This document shows, one piece after another, positions 18,980 through 23,140 of a stretch of 23,140 nucleotides of DNA (position 1 is the first letter of the stretch; the number at the start of each line of letters is the position of its first letter). This DNA is from Nemertoderma westbladi (lineage: Eukaryota; Xenacoelomorpha; Nemertodermatida; Nemertodermatidae), in contig JAUCBJ010001618.1 in NCBI GenBank assembly GCA_032718475.1, forward strand, positions 1-23,140. The letters are read 5' to 3'. The notes beneath the pieces are model-generated. The model saw nothing but the letters and a program-made list of their open reading frames with translations. It ran no database searches and was not told the DNA's origin. Position numbers and translations under genes: made by a program.

Positions 18980-19545
18980 CTTTACCAGCAACTTGGCCGG
19001 CAACTTGGCTAGTTTAACTGTAAAATAGTGGGTCATTTTATCTACTAGCTAATTTTTGATAATTTAATTTGATTATCCCGCTTTAATTCGCCTACGCAAA
19101 TTCCTTAAAGTTGCCGTAAAAGTTGAGCAACTTTTACAGCAACTTTTTTTACGTGTTTACACGGAGCAACTTGATCGGCAACCTGGGTTGCTCTACAAGT
19201 TGCCGAGAAAGTTGTTCTAAAAGTTGCCACGTCTAAACAGGCCTTAACTGTTCATGCATTATTTTTTTACTAGCTATTGATATAATGTAATTGAAATTGA
19301 TAATGTTGTATAACTAAATAATATTTATTTATGGTTGGGACGCAATTGTCTGGGTCGCAAATGTCCTTCCTCCTTCATGCAGGTCAATACTGTATTCTTC
19401 AGTGATGTTACAAGTGCATTTCACGGATAGCGGTTGTAGGTGTCCTGTACTTCCCCAGCATATTATTTATATTTTGGCATTTATTCTAAAATAAGGTAGA
19501 GCTAATGGTTTTCAATCGTGACTAAATACTTGTTTGGCCCTGATA

Positions 19546-21809
19546 GTCCGGCAGCCACGTACCTCTTTTTGGCCCAACCGAAAATTTTTGGACGGATTAC
19601 ATTTTTTGGATGTTTTGGTGTCTAGGGGTCCCTCTTAACATAAAAAAGTGGTTTATGGACTTTGACACCGTGGGCAATTTGAATTAATGACCCGTTTCTA
19701 TGGACTACAGAAATTTCTTTGAAAGCTTGGCAATCAGAATTGAACTGGTTGCAATTTTGATCGAAAATATGAAAATTTTAGAGAAACTATTGAAGTGTTG
19801 CTATGGTAACGAAGGCACTACAACTATCGCTGTATCTTTCCAAATGAAAACTACCGGTACTATGCTTAATGATATATTTGTTTTTTGGTTCGTCTGTGCA
19901 CTTTGTTAATAATGTTTTTCCCTAAATATTATGCACCACATCAATTTTGTGTAGAAGTATGGTTGGCAACAAATACCCGTATTCATGGAAACTACAGTAA
20001 TTTATTGCGGACATCACATCTGAAGCATTAAAAACCTTGACAGAAAATTATTACCTTAAAATGTATATATAAATCATTTGTCTCCAGCTTGTTTATTTAA
20101 GCATGACACTTTTTTAATGCTAAATTTATAAAATTTAGTTAATGCATGGCGAATATGGAGACTATGCATTTTATATTATTCATTGTTTGATTATAATACT
20201 GTATAATATTAGATTACGAAATGTTTGCGCATGAATCTTTATTGCAATTGCAGAATTCTGAGCAATCAGTTTGGTTTTTTCTGCAGGTGAACTTCTGCGA
20301 TTTACAAGGGATTTTGGAAGAACAGCTACACCGAATTAATTGCAAAATGCAAAAATGTAAAAAAATGTAAAAAAAATAATGATGTTCTAGAACACATATA
20401 TTTTGTTTTAGAACATGTTGTTTAAATTGACTAATTTTATTAGAAATTATTTGTTATGTGTATTACATTGTTTAATTACATATAAACATTAAACGCTACC
20501 GATTTCAATGCTTGCTAGCGATTTTGAAAGTTAGCTATTATTTTTTGAAAAAGCAACTTTAAGAACTAGCTACTACAAAACAAAATAACGTTTATGGGTA
20601 CACATACTATCTACATATTTTTTTACTAGCTATTTTTAAGCAGTTTTTTTTGCATATGACAATGTTCTAGAACATGTCCCGCGGCAAAAAAATATATTAA
20701 TTTTTTTATGGTATCTAGTATATTTTTTGTCTAGCTAGTGTTTTAAAAAAAATTTACTACCTATTTTTAAGCGCAGTTTTATTTTTTTCAAAAAATAAAA
20801 GATGCAGATGACATTCTAGAATATTTTGTTACTTGCAAAGTAAAAAACTGTCACTAAACAATAACTGGAATTGAAAAGAGTAAATGAAAAGATGGAAGAA
20901 ATCCATTCATGGAGATAATAAAGAAATAACAGCAACCTACCCTGTTGATTAAATCATACTGTTTAAATATTTATATGGTTAAATATAAATATCTTGAAAC
21001 ATGGTAACAATGGTTTGTGTTATAAAATTGTAGTGTTATACGGAACTGTGACTCAAAGTATGTAGTACCCAACTCAAAATTTGGTATATATAAATATTAT
21101 TATATCGTACTTTTGAAATATGGAACACAGGAACATACAGTAAAATCCACTCTAATCTACTTTGCTAAGGTACTTCTGCACTTTATTATCTGTACTATCC
21201 CTTACGGTATCGATTTATGAGACGGGTACAATAAAAAGAGATGCACAGTACAGTAGAAAGGAGCTAAACTGGAAATAACAAATATAGTTACCGTAGAAAC
21301 ATCAGCTGAATATTATAATCGCTGAAATTTGTAATCTTTAATAATTATGTTAGGTTAGGACATAAATATCAGCCCAATTTAGATTCTTAACCTTGTCTAA
21401 AGTTACAGAAAGGCCACGCTAATAAAATAAACATAATTTATCTAACGTTCCTGATTATTCTTGTAACTAATGGTATAATTAAAGGCGATTGAAATCGCAA
21501 CACTAAACTTTAATGCCGTCTCCATAGCAACAGGATCTAAAAATTAGACAAAAAAGATTGGGAATTTTTCGTAAATGAACTAAATTGACTTTGTAGAAGA
21601 TTTTAATCCATTATGACGTGCTGTTATGCAGTTGCTATGCCTTAAATGAGAATTACGTGGTCCTTAGCAACTAGGTCGTTATTTCAAAATGCCCAAAGTC
21701 AAAAATGTTATAATCGCCATTCCTCATTAAGTGGGACCTATAGAACTCAAAACATCAAAAAAATTAAATCCGTCCAAAAATTTTCGGTATACCATTGTGG
21801 CTGCCGGAC
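19546..21809. mobile_element. TA-flanked element with long inverted termini, no transposase
   Basis: The left end reads GTCCGGCAGCCAC and the right end GTGGCTGCCGGAC, each flanked by TA (19544-19545, 21810-21811). The arms continue in parallel through CCGAAAATTTTTGGACGGAT, TTTTTTNGATGTTTTG and GGTCCCNCTTAA for about 100 bp. Weaker similarity (GTTGCTATGG) extends to about 19800 and 21530. The TA duplication fits the Tc1/mariner superfamily. The 2.26-kb interior is AT-rich and has only short frames (for example 19700-19909) with no DDE motif, so it is non-autonomous. Confidence 0.75.
20383..20821. repeat. cluster of TTCTAGAA palindromes
   Basis: Exact TTCTAGAA occurs at 20385, 20665 and 20814, within palindromes up to ATGTTCTAGAACAT (20662-20675). 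The same word clusters at 10951, 10967 and 11172. It equals two inverted heat-shock-element units, but it lies inside transposon-like DNA. Confidence 0.7.
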
Positions 21810-21900
21810 TATGATTGTAGAAGACGCTAAGAGATCCCTGGTTGACACATAAAAATTTGTCAATTCCTAAAAGTATTAAAATGTTTGATTTTATTTCCAG

Positions 21901-22016
21901 CCCGAATCAGACCGAGCTGTTCGATTGCAGTTTACTGATGTTGCCGTGAATAACGTCAATGATGAATATTGCGCCAAGGAATATTTCAGTACTAAAGTGG
22001 GATCAACACAAACAAA
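21901..22016 (+). CDS. second coding exon of the CUB-domain protein
   Basis: An acceptor, TTTTATTTCCAG, ends at 21900 and a donor, AAA|GTAAGTG, begins at 22017. The 116-bp exon entered in phase 0 encodes P-E-S-D-R-A-V-R-L-Q-F-T-D-V-A-V, then D-E-Y-C-A-K-E-Y-F. This continues the CUB pattern after C-Q-W-I-I/V-I: a strand of alternating hydrophobics ending in F-T-D, and the third conserved Cys. It therefore fits exactly behind either first exon (3742 or 10043). It ends in phase 2. Only this one copy is seen in the window, about 90 bp beyond the TA-flanked transposon. Confidence 0.82.
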
Positions 22017-22501
22017 GTAAGTGATTTGTGTTGAATCAGTTGGCCTGTGTGTTAAACTGTATAATTTTGAGTTATTAGAGTATAGTTTTGAGTTTTGTTA
22101 TACTTAACACCGTCAGTTTAGCTTTGCGGTATTTCGGATATTTAGGATAGTACCCGTAGTACGTAGAATAAAGGAAAATGTGGGTCGAGCCAAATGATTG
22201 GATATGTTATCCATTTCAGGTATAATCTTTTAAAGGAGAGTGACTTCACTATCTTACACCAGTTACGTTTGAAATAATATTTAATTTCGCCAATTTATTT
22301 AATAAAAATTTTCTTTACAAAATCATAATTTTTAATTTTTAATTCATAATACTTAATAGTAATCATAATTGTAAAGAAGATATTTCAATTGTATTAACCA
22401 TGTATATTGCATGTACAGTGTTGTAGCTTTTCTTTTCAAAAGCAGAACAATTAGGCCTAAGCTGATATAATACCTACATATTACGTTGCATATTTTTACA
22501 G

Positions 22502-22622
22502 CCCAGAACATTATATTTCACAAGAGGACGACAGTCAACATATCTTATTCATTGTATCTGTGCATTTTATATTACGGCAACCTCAGAAACAAATACTGTA
22601 TATAATTTATAATAAATATTAA
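22502..22622 (+). CDS. tentative third, terminal exon of the CUB gene
   Basis: TATTTTTACAG ends at 22501. Reading on in the phase left by exon 2 gives about 40 codons (P-E-H-Y-I-S-Q-E-D-D, then H-I-L-F-I-V-S-V-H-F) and a TAA at 22620-22622. An AATAAA occurs at 22611. The hydrophobic strand could be the last CUB strand, and the whole would be a protein of about 144 residues with one CUB domain. However, the fourth CUB cysteine is missing, so the true exon may lie beyond this window. Confidence 0.25.
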
Positions 22623-22770
22623 GTGATCCCGCGCTAAGACAACTAATTGGTTATACCGGTAGAGGCAACAAACGCAATTTGCAATAATTTTTGAATGATG
22701 TGGATGATAATTTTTAATATTAATGAAAAACAACATAAATTAATATGGTATACATTTTTGTTTTTATCAT

Positions 22771-22790
22771 GAATCGTTTCGAATCGTTTC
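22771..22790. repeat. GAATCGTTTC tandem duplication
   Basis: Two exact 10-base copies stand in tandem. The surrounding sequence (22623-23140) is AT-rich, with an 8-bp hairpin at 22987-23006 (CGTTCTGG, loop AGCA, CCAGAACG) and no recognised gene. Confidence 0.85.
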
Positions 22791-23140
22791 TTTTTTGAAA
22801 TATTACTTTTTACATATTATAGTATTTTTCGTCCCACCAGACAAGCAGCAAAAATGATAGACGCGTCACCACGAATGATTTTTATCGAGTTGTATCGTGA
22901 TCGGCGACCTTAAAAACCGGCATAGCTTAATTACCAAATCAAAGGCAAGGTTTAACTGTTTGTAATTGTTTGCTACTTGTACTTTTCGTTCTGGAGCACC
23001 AGAACGGCACCAAAATTAGCTTTGCATTATCAGAAATATTTATGAATAGTTTCATCGTGATCAGAGACCTCGATAATCCGTATACCTTCAAAATTATCAA
23101 ACCAAACACAAAATGTTTCAGTTTCAAATTATTTTATTTA

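Larger units (their letters stand above)
15733..19243. mobile_element. TIR DNA transposon (MITE-like) interrupted by copia
   Basis: Removing the copia insertion (15835-18979 plus one CTTTA) leaves an element of about 360 bp. Its ends are inverted: the left reads GACCTGTTTACACGTGG and the right, in reverse complement, GGCCTGTTTAGACGTGG, followed by the shared word CAACTTTCTCGGCAACT in both arms (left about 15763-15779). TTAA lies outside both ends (15729-15732 and 19244-19247, with one extra A at the left), which hints at a TTAA target as used by piggyBac or Kolobok. GCAACTT and GTTTACACG words recur inside both ends like subterminal protein-binding repeats. No transposase is present. Confidence 0.75.

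Noticed and set aside
19700-19909. 69-residue frame as a transposase fragment
   Set aside because: It has no DDE or helix-turn-helix motif and lies partly in the decayed inner arm of the inverted repeat.

Overview
This is a piece of an animal nuclear genome. It is AT-rich, its few host coding exons are interrupted by long introns with GT..AG borders, and it is packed with eukaryotic transposons. The short palindromic words TACAGTA/TACTGTA, TAGGCCTA and TACCGGTA recur throughout. That vocabulary, together with an animal-type copia element and small secreted CUB proteins, suggests a marine invertebrate, perhaps an echinoderm or another deuterostome. The species call is inference only.

Host gene content is small. 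Two closely related first coding exons (3742-3939 and 10043-10237, both +) each encode a signal peptide and the first half of a CUB domain, and both stop in phase 0. A single compatible second CUB exon (21901-22016, +) lies about 11.7 kb beyond the second copy, and a weak candidate for a third exon follows at 22502-22622. Either one gene has two alternative first exons, or a tandem duplicate has lost its downstream part. The rest of the window is upstream sequence and introns filled by mobile DNA.

Left part (1-3740): a small island of LINE reverse transcriptase (655-857), a diverged copy of the LINE 5' region (1278-1625), and an AGCTTTTTTT-rich inverted-repeat element (2756-3112). Between the two CUB first exons sits a nearly full-length, inactivated APE-type LINE (about 4520-8800, +) carrying endonuclease and reverse transcriptase domains; its upstream edge is marked by an inverted repeat and a 25-base G tract. 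Between the second first exon and exon 2 lie: two MITE-like elements (10430-10558 and 10622-10727); a pair of about 310-bp direct repeats (11337-11657, 12151-12460) with palindromic cores; a 3' LINE remnant on the minus strand (about 14290-15120); a nested pair at 15733-19243, in which a Ty1/copia retrotransposon (15835-18979, minus) with identical 184-bp LTRs and a CTTTA target duplication sits inside an older TIR element; and a 2.26-kb TA-flanked element with long terminal inverted repeats and no visible transposase (19546-21809).

The copia copy is the best resolved object. It has TG..CA LTRs, an initiator-tRNA-Met primer site abutting the 5' LTR, a polypurine tract, Gag, the integrase C-terminus and RT/RNase H. 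Protease and the integrase core are missing, so Gag is joined directly to the integrase tail. All comparisons here were made by eye and need alignment to confirm.
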